Below, one piece after another: positions 1 to 15,100 of a stretch of DNA of 64,000 nt (positions are counted from its first letter, which is position 1; each line of letters opens with the position of its first letter). A model generated the notes under the pieces. The model was given only the letters and a program-made list of their open reading frames with translations, searched no databases and had not been told where the DNA came from. The DNA is from Lingula anatina. Its lineage: Eukaryota; Brachiopoda; Lingulata; Lingulida; Lingulidae. The stretch spans positions 1-64,000 of the forward strand of contig NW_019776146.1 of the NCBI RefSeq assembly GCF_001039355.2, given 5' to 3'. The translations under genes and the position numbers were made by a program.

Positions 1-1639
1 GCAGAACTACTTACAGTTTGTCCATTAGAATACAGAGTCTGACAAGGAAAGATAAATTAAGTCTTATTCATTGACTAGGATAAGTTTAACTTAAATTACC
101 TGTGAACATTTTATCATTACATAAAAGTTCCAGCATTTTAATTTCTTCACAGATCACATCCTCTTCAAGCATACCAAAGAGTTAAATCTTTCCTCACTTA
201 GCTAAAACTATGCAGGTAAAAGAATACCTGAGAACATCCAACATATATATACAATGCACCTTGACCTAGCCTATATGTTTTTTGAGCTACTAGCAAATAA
301 ATTGCCATCAAACCCAACATAAATTGATGAAAAAAATATTTCAAATGTTTTTTTTCAAAAATTCAGAAAAGTCACCTAGCAGAGAGTAGGTTTCCTCTTT
401 CACTTTCTGACACACAATACAAATACATTCATATATATCTTACATTTAGAGATGCAGAGACATAACAGATGCTGACAAGGTCATATATCTCTGTCACATG
501 TATATAGTCACATGTATATAATATTAGTTGTTCTTCTGATTTGTATGTAATTTTCGTCTCTTCAGATTATTTCCCCATGGCACGTGACATATAAAACGAC
601 ACTTAAATTACAGTCTGAGGTTTTGTTATGGTAATTGTTAAGGTAATGACTACACACAGGTAACCAGGTCACTTAAACTTTGCAGACAGCTTAACTTGAG
701 TCTAGCGAGATTCTAGACAAGAACTGGGACATATGCATTATGCAGTTCAATTATATGAGATCAGAAATCACAAGTAAACCATGTGCCAGTTCATGTAAAG
801 CCATCATTTGATAACCAATGTGATTAGAAAGTATTTCACAACATTTACATTTGCAATTAAAATGAAGAATAAGAAATTGAGCCCCGAGTTCTTTGCAAAA
901 GATGGCTTATATTATTATTAAAATTGTCCTATTCACATTCATATTTTTTATGGACAAGCGCTTCAACATCTAGTCAGTCACAAACTGACTTTAACAGAAT
1001 AAATACATTTCATAGTTGTAATAATAGATATCTAAAAAATATAATAATAAGGCCTAAAGTTTTCAAACCCTGCAAAGTTAAAACTGATGCCTCACATTAT
1101 AAATGTGTGAATTTATCTTTTTTTTTTTCAAATAAAAATTTAAACGAAAAGTTAGTATACTTACTGTGGAGTCATGGAACTGTCTTGATGCAAATGAGGA
1201 ACTAGGGAGAAATTGCTGCAAAATATAATAATATTGCTCATCACATTTTCTATTTGAAAAAAAATAGTCCTAATACTGAGGTAGTGAATTTATTATCTAC
1301 TGACAATTATACCTTTAAGGCAAAAAAGGGGTGCTAGAAGCTTGTACCCCTGTAATAGCACCAGTTTTGGACTCTGCACCATCAAAGTCATACATATAGA
1401 GCTACAGATACAGAGCAAATAAAACTCTTCCAACAACATTCTCTAAAGATTTTTAAAGAGCCCTTAAAATGAAAAATAAGTAGTGCATAGAGAATTTCAT
1501 CCATATCTGACAATTTCCCATGGCAATGCGAACGCATAAATAATGCCATTATGACAAATTGTGGTTTTGACCTTGACTGGGTCCAAATTAGTCTGGGGTT
1601 TGAGATAAAAATCAATAAAAACTAAGAGATAAAAAGGCC
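1..1639. other. AT-rich sequence without a recognised gene
   Basis: I see only short open frames, none resembling a known family and none flanked by convincing paired splice sites. The stretch could be intergenic DNA, or the intron or untranslated end of a gene that starts to the left. A poly-T run lies near 1117-1128. Confidence 0.5.
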
Positions 1640-2162
1640 GAATATGCAGGCAGATACGGAAAATAACATGTCTCCTTCACTCTATAACAGTAGTGGGGGA
1701 TGTCACTTTCAAAATCTTACAAAAACAGTCAACCGGAAAGTCGCGGAAAACCGGCCGGCGACAGCCAAGGTAAAATATAGGTGTCAACAAGTACAAGACA
1801 TTCAAAACTTTGTAGCTCCCACAGGCGGCATTACAATCCAACATCCACACGATTTTCATTCGCATTTTCATCTCAATCGCCTACCTTTGAATGCGCACCA
1901 AATCGTCTCGCAACAACACGAAAGAGGGCCATACTTTTGAACTTCTGAGAACCCTGTGCTACGAGTGACCCTCACGTTTCAACACCAGCTGAAAGGACGC
2001 ACAGACAGACAAAGCTCGGGCATGCGCAGTGATACCAGTAATTAGGTTAATGTAAAAAGGTCGGCATGAGCTGTCAAGAGACCCCGGAAATAGTTCTAGC
2101 TGTTTGTGGGTAGAAATTCTTGCAGACAATTTATAGCACAGCATTACGTCATAAGATCGCAG
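1640..2162 (+). promoter_or_regulatory. Candidate promoter and noncoding first exon of secernin
   Basis: This block has clearly more CpG than its surroundings (for example around 1738-1765 and 1905-1925) and ends in a strong donor, GCAG|GTGAGT, with the GT at 2163. The secernin start codon at 3573 sits three bases downstream of an acceptor-like TTCTAG (ending 3570), so a leader exon ending at 2162 spliced to 3571 would be natural. This is inference; no transcript evidence is available. A divergent leftward gene could share the block, but no coding exon for one is convincing. Confidence 0.35.
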
Positions 2163-3570
2163 GTGAGTAGCAATTTGGTGAGATTAACAGACGTATTCGT
2201 TCTTTATTTTTTAAATGAAAAAAATGCGAACATTGTAACTTACATCCCTGCTTCACGCATAGAAAGTGAAAGTGATATATGACCCGGTTGCTGGTGAAAT
2301 TTTTCCATTCCCACTACTGGCTGTCAGTCGCCCATATGCACGCCTACATTTGTTCTGAATTATGATAATATCCTCATTAAAACGTTCTATGGGAAAATAG
2401 TTAAATCTAACAGTAACGATATATAAGGTCTTCTAGATCTGACTTGCACAGATATGGGGTAAATTGGGTGCCTGGCTAATTTCTAGCCTTTCGATCTGGC
2501 CTTTCTGCCTTTTTGGCCTGCAATGATAATGAATGAGACGTATCACTATCAGCCATTGTTTGTTTTTCTGACACACATCAGGTGATGATTGGGTGTCAAC
2601 AACTTCAAATTACTTCAAGTTGATATCAATATTATATATTGAGGAATGTTTTTGTGTCAATCACATACGCCCACACGTGCTTAATTGCTGAATCAGATCT
2701 ACCTGTAGATGTTAATTGCATCTGGTTGTAGAAGAGTATACATTATTAGGAGCATAGAAGTAATTTCCTGTGAAGGAAGTATGGGAGTTGAATACCAATA
2801 CAGATTACATTGCTTGAATTCACATTAGTCAAATACAGTACGTGGGTATACATTGTAGGTACATGCAATATTGATACGTACAGGTCTATATAATTTGTGT
2901 GATGGCAGAACAAGCCAGCTTCCAAGACTTCCATCCCCTTTTCACCCTCTTCCATAGTAACAAAATACTTGGAAACCATACTGCTAATAGGTCAACTTCC
3001 AGAAATCTTCATGGCCTTTGGCCTTTGATCATTTTTTTTCTCCTTTGTGGTGAGGGATAAAGGCTGAATTTGCAATTTGTTTTGTTTGGTAAGTGGCCCA
3101 AGCCCCTCCCCCTTTTTCAGTGTTGGCTAAAGGGGCAAAATTAGATATGATTCCTATGACATCTTCAGCAGTGGATAAATTAATATGCATCATATGCTCA
3201 GTGCTTCCACCAAAATGGCCAGAAGAAAAGGCCCAGATTGTGAAAAATAACATGCAACCCATTAGGAAATGGTGAGTTGCATTTCCACCAATATTTCATG
3301 ATATTGCAAATACCAACTCGTTTAAATGCCATAGAAATGGTAATTCAGGTATAGATCCCAATGTATCTGCTCATATAAATTCTAGATAATGTGTAAGATG
3401 GTGGAAAAGCATTGGTTTTAAAAAAACTAAGAGGTTTCTACACGACTATTGGGAACTGGATATCTTGTAATGGATTACAGAGTTTGGCCATGTGCAGAAC
3501 CATCAGTAACTGAATATTATAACATGGCCTGGCTATTTATAATTGGGTAGAACATCTGGTATTATTCTAG
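2163..3570 (+). other. Candidate 5'-UTR intron of secernin
   Basis: The stretch lies between the donor at 2163 and the acceptor-like TTCTAG ending at 3570. It holds only short open frames with no family resemblance. If the noncoding first exon is wrong, it is plain upstream intergenic DNA. Confidence 0.3.
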
Positions 3571-3572
3571 GA

Positions 3573-7306
<3,734 letters not shown>

Positions 7307-7792
7307 ACAGTCCAGGCACACAAATTTGCCCAGTGATGCATGGGAGCTGTTCACATTGGGTTCAACTTAGACCTGTTTACGGTACCAGATAGCTTGACTG
7401 CTTCAAACTCTTCCAAACGAGGTTTAAGATTTTAAGATATGATGGATGTCTCTTTGTAGATTCCATTTTGAACTGTATGTGTGATGAATATTTAGAAAAA
7501 ATTGGGGTTTAAGTTAAACCTGTTGTGATTGGTCAGTGAAGTGGTATCCTTCATCTGTTTGCTGACGTTTTAAGTTTAACCTGTTGTGATTGGTCAGTAA
7601 AGCAGTGTCAATCATCTGTTTGCTGAGAGTTTGCTTTCCTTGCCACAGTTTTCAATTATCTCTATGCCATATGCTTTCATGTTAATATTGACATATCAAG
7701 AAGGTCAGCGTAACCATGACAACTGCTAAGAGTATTGATCAGCTTCCAAGAGCAGGTGCTTGGATTTAAAAATAAACAAGCTCATGGACTAA
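7307..7792 (+). other. Secernin 3' untranslated region with a tandem duplication
   Basis: The segment AACCTGTTGTGATTGGTCAG is present twice (about 7516 and 7579) with similar downstream bases ending CATCTGTTTGCTGA, a roughly 65-bp tandem duplication. Several AATAAA motifs follow further down (about 8052, 8312 and 9585), so the true 3' end is not fixed by sequence. Confidence 0.5.
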
Positions 7793-8054
7793 GACCCCAT
7801 TCTCATACCTAGATCAATCTAGCGGGATCGGTCCATCTCCGAAGAAATTCTCGCTAAATTGCACTTAGCTAAAGTGGCTTAGCAGTCTGCATGGCATGCC
7901 TACTGCAGCTGCTAAACGATATTTAATTCCCCTCGAACAGCTTCAGTAGGAGTGCCAGACATCAGAGCTGCTTAAGATGAGTGCAATCTAGCGAGAATCC
8001 CCTCAGAGATGGACTGTTCCCACTAGATCAATCTAGTTATGGGAATATTGGGTC
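7793..8054. mobile_element. PIF/Harbinger-like MITE, TAA target duplication
   Basis: The element begins GACCCCATTCTCATACCTAG and ends GGGAATATTGGGTC, with inverted inner segments around CTAGATCAATCTAG. A TAA lies directly outside each end. Three-base TWA duplications are typical of PIF/Harbinger elements. Same family as 12326, 12930, 45070 and 59275. Confidence 0.65.
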
Positions 8055-8568
8055 TAAGAATAAAGTTCATGTACTGTCACTTTGATGTGATAGTCTTTCA
8101 TGCATGGCCATGCAAAGTGTGATACTACACTGTATACTTAAGTCTTTTGCAGCCTATACATGTACATGTATTAAATTTGAAAACTCAACGTGCTAATGTA
8201 AAATGTTTGGTTGAGTAGGGGGTGGGGTAGGGGTGGGTTAAAAGAGGAGCATTGCAATAATGTTGAATGGGTGGGGTCAGAGGAGGAGAAACAGGTAATG
8301 CTTTCTCTGTAAATAAATTGTGCAATTACTTACATGCATACAGTATTTATGTCAGAGAGTTCAAAACCAAAGAACCACAAAAATTTTTGCATGTGAAAAC
8401 TAAAAGGTCAACACCCAGGATCTTTGAATTAAAGGTATAAACTAGATTTTCTAGGGTCCATTAATTAACATGTCTTGCATGGTAGTATTATATAAACAAT
8501 TTGAAGCATGAAGAGTGTAGAAATGGGGTTGGGGTGGTGGTGGGGGGGGGGTAGGGACATATGCTTAG

Positions 8569-8772
8569 GGTCTCATTCCCAATTAAACCTGTTCTGCCTA
8601 GATCGATCCGATGGGGACTCATGCTGAATGCAGTCAAGCTAAGAGATAAACGCCCATCCTGGCATTGAGGAGAATACAGAAAAGCAGATGATGAGGGGTG
8701 TTGATCTGGTAATCTGATTGCATTCAGCAAGAGTCCCCAGTCAGTTGGAGCAATCTACATGGAACGATAGTT
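8569..8772. mobile_element. Member of the same MITE family
   Basis: It shows GGTCTCATTCCC, GATCGATCC and GGGGACTCATGCTGAATGCA on the left and the inverted TGATTGCATTCAGCAAGAGT with a GATCTACATGG-like end on the right. The right terminus is eroded and approximate. Confidence 0.5.
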
Positions 8773-8874
8773 GCATATTGGAAATAAGTTTTACACTTAA
8801 CCAACCTATGGTCATAGTAAGAGGCCAATATTCATCCAACATCCTGGTAGTTCCTCTACTTAGAGCAGTGAATA

Positions 8875-8962
8875 CCCCGAGAATCAGAATACTGCTGGCA
8901 ACACTAAGATATGCTGATATGAAATTCTGGTGTCTAATAGACTCTGATACTCGGGGCATGCA
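8875..8962. repeat. Small inverted repeat
   Basis: CCCCGAGAATCAGAATACT and the reverse complement of AGACTCTGATACTCGGGG face each other about 50 bp apart. It is a probable fragment of a further inverted-repeat element. Confidence 0.4.
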
Positions 8963-10463
8963 GGACAATCATAGGAATTATGAAAGTAGGAAATATTTAA
9001 AATATCCAGTAGAATAGTTACATACAATATGTGCAGTGCATTTGTATTTGAATTGCATGTAACGAATGTAAGATGATGTACAACTAGTCGAGTAAGTTAT
9101 TGTATATTTTATTGAATGCATCGTACTTTTTTTAAAATTTATTTTTTAAAGTAAATATATGTGTCATTGTTATATGAATTTCTTTTAAGCAAGGACTACG
9201 TAATATTTTCCTTATGAAACTTGTCATGCATTTACTGATATAAGGCAAAGTTAGGTCACAATCTCTAATTACACTTTGTGAAATAGTTTCTGGTTGGAAA
9301 AGTGTTCTTACGGTTTAACCGATGTTGTAGTCAGTGTGACAAGATGCATCTACGCAAAACCACACCTTTTTTATTGCTATTAGAATACTGATAGCAGAGG
9401 TCATTGTCTAGCAAATTTTAAAAATCTGGGGTGCTTGAAGACCCAAAGCATGATTATCAGTGACGTGAAGTTCAATTTGAATTGCTCGACAATCAAAGAC
9501 TTTCGTTAATGTCCTTTTTGTCAACATTTTGTTATGCAGTCAGCTTTATTTTTGTAACTTACATCTGGTTTGCTTATTGTGCAATAAATATATGGTGCTT
9601 CTTGTTAATTGTTTTCCCATTATTTTTTAATTTTTAATAATCTTGAATAATGAGTTTTGCATCCAAACATTATAAGTCAACATAAAATTCATAAAGTCAA
9701 CAAATGATGCTGGAATTGCCTTCTTACTGCAAAAAATGATAAAACTAAAAAAATTAATTTTTAAAGATTTTATTTAGATGCCCTTTTAATTAAATTTAGA
9801 GAAATTTGGAAAAAAAAAGAAAAGGAACAAATGGGATTTTCAAACACTATGAACATATGTTTTGGAACAAGTTCCTACTACCAGAAAATTGGAAAAAAAC
9901 ATGGTCCAGAAATATAGGTGAATCTATCTGAAAATCTTCCATCCAGGCCGAGTTAGAGTTGAGTTAAACTGGACATTTTTAACATGACTGTCAAAAGTAT
10001 CTTAGATCTTAGGGACTTGTCTCCTAAAACTAATGGCATAGTTCCCTCTCATGAAATGGTGATATTGAAGAGCAAAGCTTTCTCGAAATTACAGTTAGTC
10101 TGGTATAATTACAAAATCTTGAGGCCTAATGTTTTTTGTCTTGACTACTAGCACTTGTCTTGTCACTGGCAATTCAAACAATAAAGACATGACCGTTGCC
10201 TTCCATCTTTGTCTCCCGTCTCTGAACTGAAGTCCATGACCCGACTGAAAGTTTAACATATGTACAACATCTTTTTCTCAGATATTTTACCCAAAGAAAT
10301 ACGTCCTGACTACTAGTAAGCAGTGCTGAAGGAAAATAAGGAAACTCATTTCAAACAACACTTGCTGGTCAAATCATCAATAATCAAAATATTAAATAGG
10401 TGCAAATGTTTTTTCTGTCTAAACTGTATTTGTTACTACATCTTCTGAATGTCAAATATTTGT
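8963..10463. other. Convergent intergenic/3'-UTR stretch between secernin and TOMM22
   Basis: AT-rich, without coding signal. AATAAA near 9585 (+) could end secernin, and TTTATT near 9546 and 9770 (AATAAA on the minus strand) could end TOMM22, so the two transcripts may overlap at their 3' ends. Exact sites cannot be read from sequence. Confidence 0.4.
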
Positions 10464-10976
10464 TCACTGAGGCGGAGGAGGCCCGCCAGGCATTGCCATC
10501 ATTGGCATCGCATTCTGGGGGACATTACTGCTGGAAAAGGCGGCGTGAGGGCCCAGCAACATCTGTCGCTCCTGCTGCTTTTGTTGATTCGCCATGTTCA
10601 TCCTTTCCAACTCTAACTGCGCTGGCACGACAGTTATCAGAACAGTCACCATGCCGACCCACAAAGCTTTCCGGCTGAATCCGTAAGCGGACTTGACTCC
10701 GTCCCAGGAATTCTCCAGAATCCACCCAACTCCATTACGTACACTTTCTGGAAACATTTCAGTCAGACCGATTAGTCTTTCTGTCAAAGTCTCATCTAAT
10801 TCCTCGTCGTCATCGTCTGCTTCGACATCCTGAGGTCTAGCAAGAGTCTTTTTCTCGGGGCTTTTAGTAACCGTGTCGTCATCTTTCTTTGGTTCCGATT
10901 CTTGGGAGCCGACATTCGGTGCACTGCCTGTAAGATCTAGCCCGCTGTCTGCGTCTTCTTCTTTTATTGTCGGCAT
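10464..10976 (-). CDS. TOMM22: TOM complex receptor subunit TOM22, single exon
   Basis: The 170-residue protein is read uninterrupted from the ATG at 10976 to the stop at 10464. TOM22 is the central receptor of the mitochondrial outer-membrane import complex, with an acidic cytosolic N-terminus that binds presequences. The order seen here matches: an acidic stretch (residues about 50-62, VEADDDDEELDETL), the family core LTERLIGLTEMFPESVR (64-80), a membrane segment around residues 104-118 (ALWVGMVTVLITVVP, with Pro118), then a Gln-rich segment and RQMLLGP. The human protein is 142 residues; the extra length is in the N-terminal tail and the C-terminal Met/Pro-rich end (PMPGG-like, ending PPPPQ). 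Lack of introns contrasts with all its neighbours, but the context and intact frame do not suggest a retrocopy with poly-A tail. Confidence 0.92.
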   Translation of the reverse strand: MPTIKEEDADSGLDLTGSAPNVGSQESEPKKDDDTVTKSPEKKTLARPQDVEADDDDEELDETLTERLIGLTEMFPESVRNGVGWILENSWDGVKSAYGFSRKALWVGMVTVLITVVPAQLELERMNMANQQKQQERQMLLGPHAAFSSSNVPQNAMPMMAMPGGPPPPQ

Positions 10977-11240
10977 TTTTCCTTCCGGATTCTCGATTAA
11001 CTTTCTCTATCTATATAAAGTATATATAAGCTTCTTTTCCCTTATAATTCCACGGTTTGTTAGGCGATGCTCCAACCACGCCGTTATATGACGACAGTTC
11101 AGCAGAAAATCACTACAGCCGAGCACTCGAAGCGCAACTACCACACTCACGGGTCGATTTCAGTCACAACTACCGCAATCATCACTGTTGTGCTGTTACT
11201 TCCTCATGCCCTCGTTTGACACTTGGTCCCAACTACAACA
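10977..11240. promoter_or_regulatory. Probable shared promoter between TOMM22 and the reductase
   Basis: The reading frames of TOMM22 (minus) and the leader exon of the reductase (plus) are separated by about 260 bp. The interval has more CpG than the flanks. Short motifs such as TATATAAG (11022-11029) and TACGTGA just downstream (11256) could be core-promoter or CREB-type sites, but this is only a motif impression. Confidence 0.45.
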
Positions 11241-11588
11241 ATGCTCGCCCCTATTTACGTGAAGAGGTACGTATAAATCCTGACCTAAATTTTCAAAGAT
11301 TAAACACGATTATTCAACGTGCCTCCGGCTTTATCTCCACCGGCTATATATAGTGGACATTGTCCCATTGAAGGTAAGGATGTGCAAAGAAAAGATATAA
11401 ATATATGTAACTTACAACAGAATTTATGTGATATTGACATTTGCACACAATGCCACAACACGTACACAATGCAAGGAATCAATGGAACTGCAAGATATGT
11501 CCTTGGAAAGTGCTTGCAGCCTGTTCTGTAAATATTAAATCACCCTTATTTATTTTGCAGGCCACAGCATAGTGTGTGTACTAGTTAA
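11241..11588 (+). other. Spliced leader region with an upstream ORF
   Basis: A leader exon ending at 11266 (AGAG|GTACGT) and an acceptor at 11560 (TTTTGCAG) would place an intron of 294 bp before the coding exon. If spliced so, the ATG at 11241 opens a 17-codon frame, MLAPIYVKRPQHSVCTS, stopping at 11588, 24 bases before the main ATG at 11613. The transcription start is unknown, so whether the upstream ATG is in the mRNA is uncertain. Confidence 0.4.
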
Positions 11589-11612
11589 TCCATGCAGCAG
11601 TAGTAAGAGAAG

Positions 11613-12082
11613 ATGAGCTTGCCAGTGACCTATGTTGAGGGCTTCCATGATGTGGATTTGGTGAAGAAGATGCAATATGTACAGCTGGGAAAAACTGACA
11701 TGCATGTGTCACGGCTCAGCTTAGGTATAAATTGAGGAAGCTAATTAGCTCTCATTAAGTTTCCTTTAATGTATTTATTTATTTACTGTTAATTTATATT
11801 CACTTTGATCTTTTGTCTAATTATAATTTGATTTGAAACATGCACATCATCCAAACTTTTCAATAACTACAAAACCAGACTATGCTAAACCAAATTATAT
11901 ATGGTGGCTATGCAGACCCATTTGAATGCTTCTAAACTTTCTTAATTTTGTTGTCATTTTGTTCATTTTAACAGATTTAATTAGCAGCTTTATTTCACAT
12001 GCCAAAAACAAAAGTTAAGAATCTTAATTAATTGGTAATTGAATGATGTTAGGTATAATAAACAATATTATGTACTGTATAT

Positions 12083-12113
<31 letters not shown>

Positions 12114-15100
12114 TTTTTTGTAGGCACTTCTGCATTTGGTAGTGTTTTCCGTCAGACAGATGACAAAGAGAGCCATGAGGTGCTGAAAGTGGCCCTGAAG
12201 TCGGGGATTAATTATTTGGATTGTGCCCCATGGTACGGACACGGGAAAGCTGAGACTGTACTGGGACAGGTTAGGATAAATGTCGCATTCACAAATGGTC
12301 TAACTTAAACCACAAAAAGTCGAAGGCCCCATTCCCATAGACACCATTGGTCTAGGTGGATTGACCCAACTCTGCAGGGACTCTTGCTGAGTGCAATTAG
12401 CTCAAGTGAATTAATGACATGCCACCTTCTGGCTTTAAGTGGCATACAGAAGAGCTGGTGATTATATGAATATGGGTAGGTTAGAAACAAGAGGAGGCGT
12501 GCCATTTATTTAAGTAAGTTAATTGCACTTAGCCAGAGTCCTAAAATTAGGTCAATGCACACATAATTAGACTGATGGGGTCTGTAGGAAAGGGGTCTGA
12601 GTGACATCACCAGATGCCCAGATTGCTAATTAAGTTAAACATGGGATCTGATCATATAATTGTTAATCAATCACTTTATGTTGTGATTTGCTAGTATTAA
12701 CTGCTGTAACATTGATTATCAAGTATGCACCTATTTTTACAATTTGCCAAGAAATGAAGACAGTAGAGAGTGCAAAAATTGCCCAACAATTCATTATGCA
12801 AGTCAAGATTTTTGCCTGGTCAGCTGCAAAAAAAAAAAAAAAAAAAAAAAGATTTAACAACAACTTAATGAGATAAGGTATACTGGTCTATGATGTGGAA
12901 CTTCTCTGGATTTATATGTCATACATATAGACCCCTTTGGAATGGTATCCGTGGGCACCCTATCCCAAACACCCACTCCTGAGGTGATTTGCTTAAATTA
13001 GTTATCAACTTCCCATTGAAATTATCATTCAGTCAATCCAATTCAACAGGGACTCTTACTGAGTGCAATCAGTTTAACAGGCCTCTCACTGAATGCAATA
13101 AGTGTAACAGGTTAACATATCTCCCTCTGGCATTGAGCAGAATTACAGAAAAGCTTGTGATTATACGAGTACACTGGAAACAGGAAGAGGCATGTTAATC
13201 TGTTAATCTGATTGCATTCAGCGAGAGTCCCCACGGAGTTGGATCGATCTACATAGATAGATAGTTTCAGTGGGAATGATCCCTAAGAAACTAAAATACA
13301 ATCAAAAAAATAAATAATACAGAATCACATTTTCCTGCAAGAACATATTATATTATACATTCAGGCTCTGAAGTCCATTCCACGCCAGGCCTACTACGTG
13401 GCTACCAAGGTAGGACGCTATCTGCCAGAGGCCACCAAGATGTTTGATTTCTCTGCTGAGAGAACCATGAGAAGCGTGGATGAAAGCTTACAGAGACTGG
13501 GACTGGAGTATATAGATGTTATACAGGTATATGTAGTATTGTTCACATTAAAATGCTTGTGAACTCTAGTCATATTCACATAAATATAATAGTACCTAGC
13601 AGGTTAATTATGCAAACAATTACCAGCCATGTAACTATCCTTGAGATTTCACCACAGGGTCTCAGAGAACCAATTGACTGACTGTTTATCTAAAGACATA
13701 TCTCTGAATATCTCGTGAAAAATTCCATCTGGCCCAGGTAGAGTGTATATATATTTTAATAAAACCACAAATTATTCAACAATGTCATACAATTATTTAG
13801 CACCATCAAAGTGATGCCTAGCACTAACATCCATCTGCTCCGGTAGTGCTGGTTAATTTCTGGGGTATGTTGTTAATATGGGTGTTAGTGCTAAAAGAAC
13901 TGTGGGTAGTGTTGGTAAAAGCCTAATCCGTTTTTAAGGCCTGAAAATTGATCAGGCTATAAGCAGTGACACATGCCCAGCTCAGCATTGCGTGACTGTA
14001 CATGTATCTGTATCATGTTTGCTATAGGTACATGACATGGAGTTTGCCCCCAGTCTTGACGTCATCATCAACGAGACACTGCCAGCTCTCCAGAAGTGCA
14101 AAGACATGGGTAAAGTCAGGCATATTGGAATCACAGGCTATCCACTGGAAAACTTCAGGTAGGGATCATACTGGTATACCCTCTATTTGTGTGCAATTTT
14201 TGCCAGGAGATTTGTGTGATGGATAAGCCAGATATGTATTAAATTTTGTGAATATTTAGTGAAAATCAGTCTGTGACCCAGATAGAAGTATAGGATCCTA
14301 CCCCGGTAGCTTGTAGGACACGATGGATGTGGTTTGGGGTAGATATGTGTGTTCTGTGCTAGATATGCATTTTAATTTGCTGTATATATGTGGAGCAATA
14401 TGTAATACCTCAGATACTAAATTTGTATCCCGTATTGCAGAACAGTTCTGGAGAGAAGTACAGTGAAGATAGACACCATTCTCACTTACTGCAGGTGTGC
14501 CATGAATGACACTAGTCTCAGGGAGTACTATCCTTATCTGAAGGTTAGTACATGCATGTATATTTATAAGTTTATTATGACTAATGGAGATGGTTCTAAG
14601 AAAAAATGAGTGCCAGAGACACACATGTGCTCTCATTTAACTTCCCTAAATAAATGTATTTTATTTCTCAATGAATTTTTTTACCCGTCTGCTTCCATGG
14701 ATGGAAGAGAAATTTTGATAAATCATTGAAAAAAATCCATTTTTAGTCGAAATATCTGTGCCTCAAATATTTTAATCCCAAATGACCAATTATAACCTTC
14801 TTATACAGAAAAACATCCTTTTGTGGTAGTTTGACATTGTGTTTCTGTCATTAGGAGCGTGGTGTTGGTATACTCAATGGCTCCCCAATAGGCATGGGTC
14901 TGTTGACTCACAGAGGGCCTGCTGACTGGCATCCAGCTACACAGGAAATACGAGAGAAATGTGCAGAAGCTGCGAGGTATTGTCAGGTAAGGGTCTGTTA
15001 CAGATGAAAAAAAGGTCAGTTCAGTTCTTTACATGTGACTCAGGACTCGTTCCCAGAGACAGTATTGGTCTATGTAGATCAATCCAGCCCTTCGCGCTCA

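Noticed and set aside
924-1205. 93-codon open frame at the left end
   Set aside because: AT-rich, compositionally random, and without splice or family support.
1677-1871. Minus-strand 64-codon frame with a hydrophobic segment near its start
   Set aside because: It looks faintly like a signal-anchor exon of a divergent gene, but no partner exon, family match or convincing donor supports it.
3093-3275. Overlapping open frames on both strands upstream of secernin
   Set aside because: Neither product resembles a known protein and the region falls in a probable leader intron.
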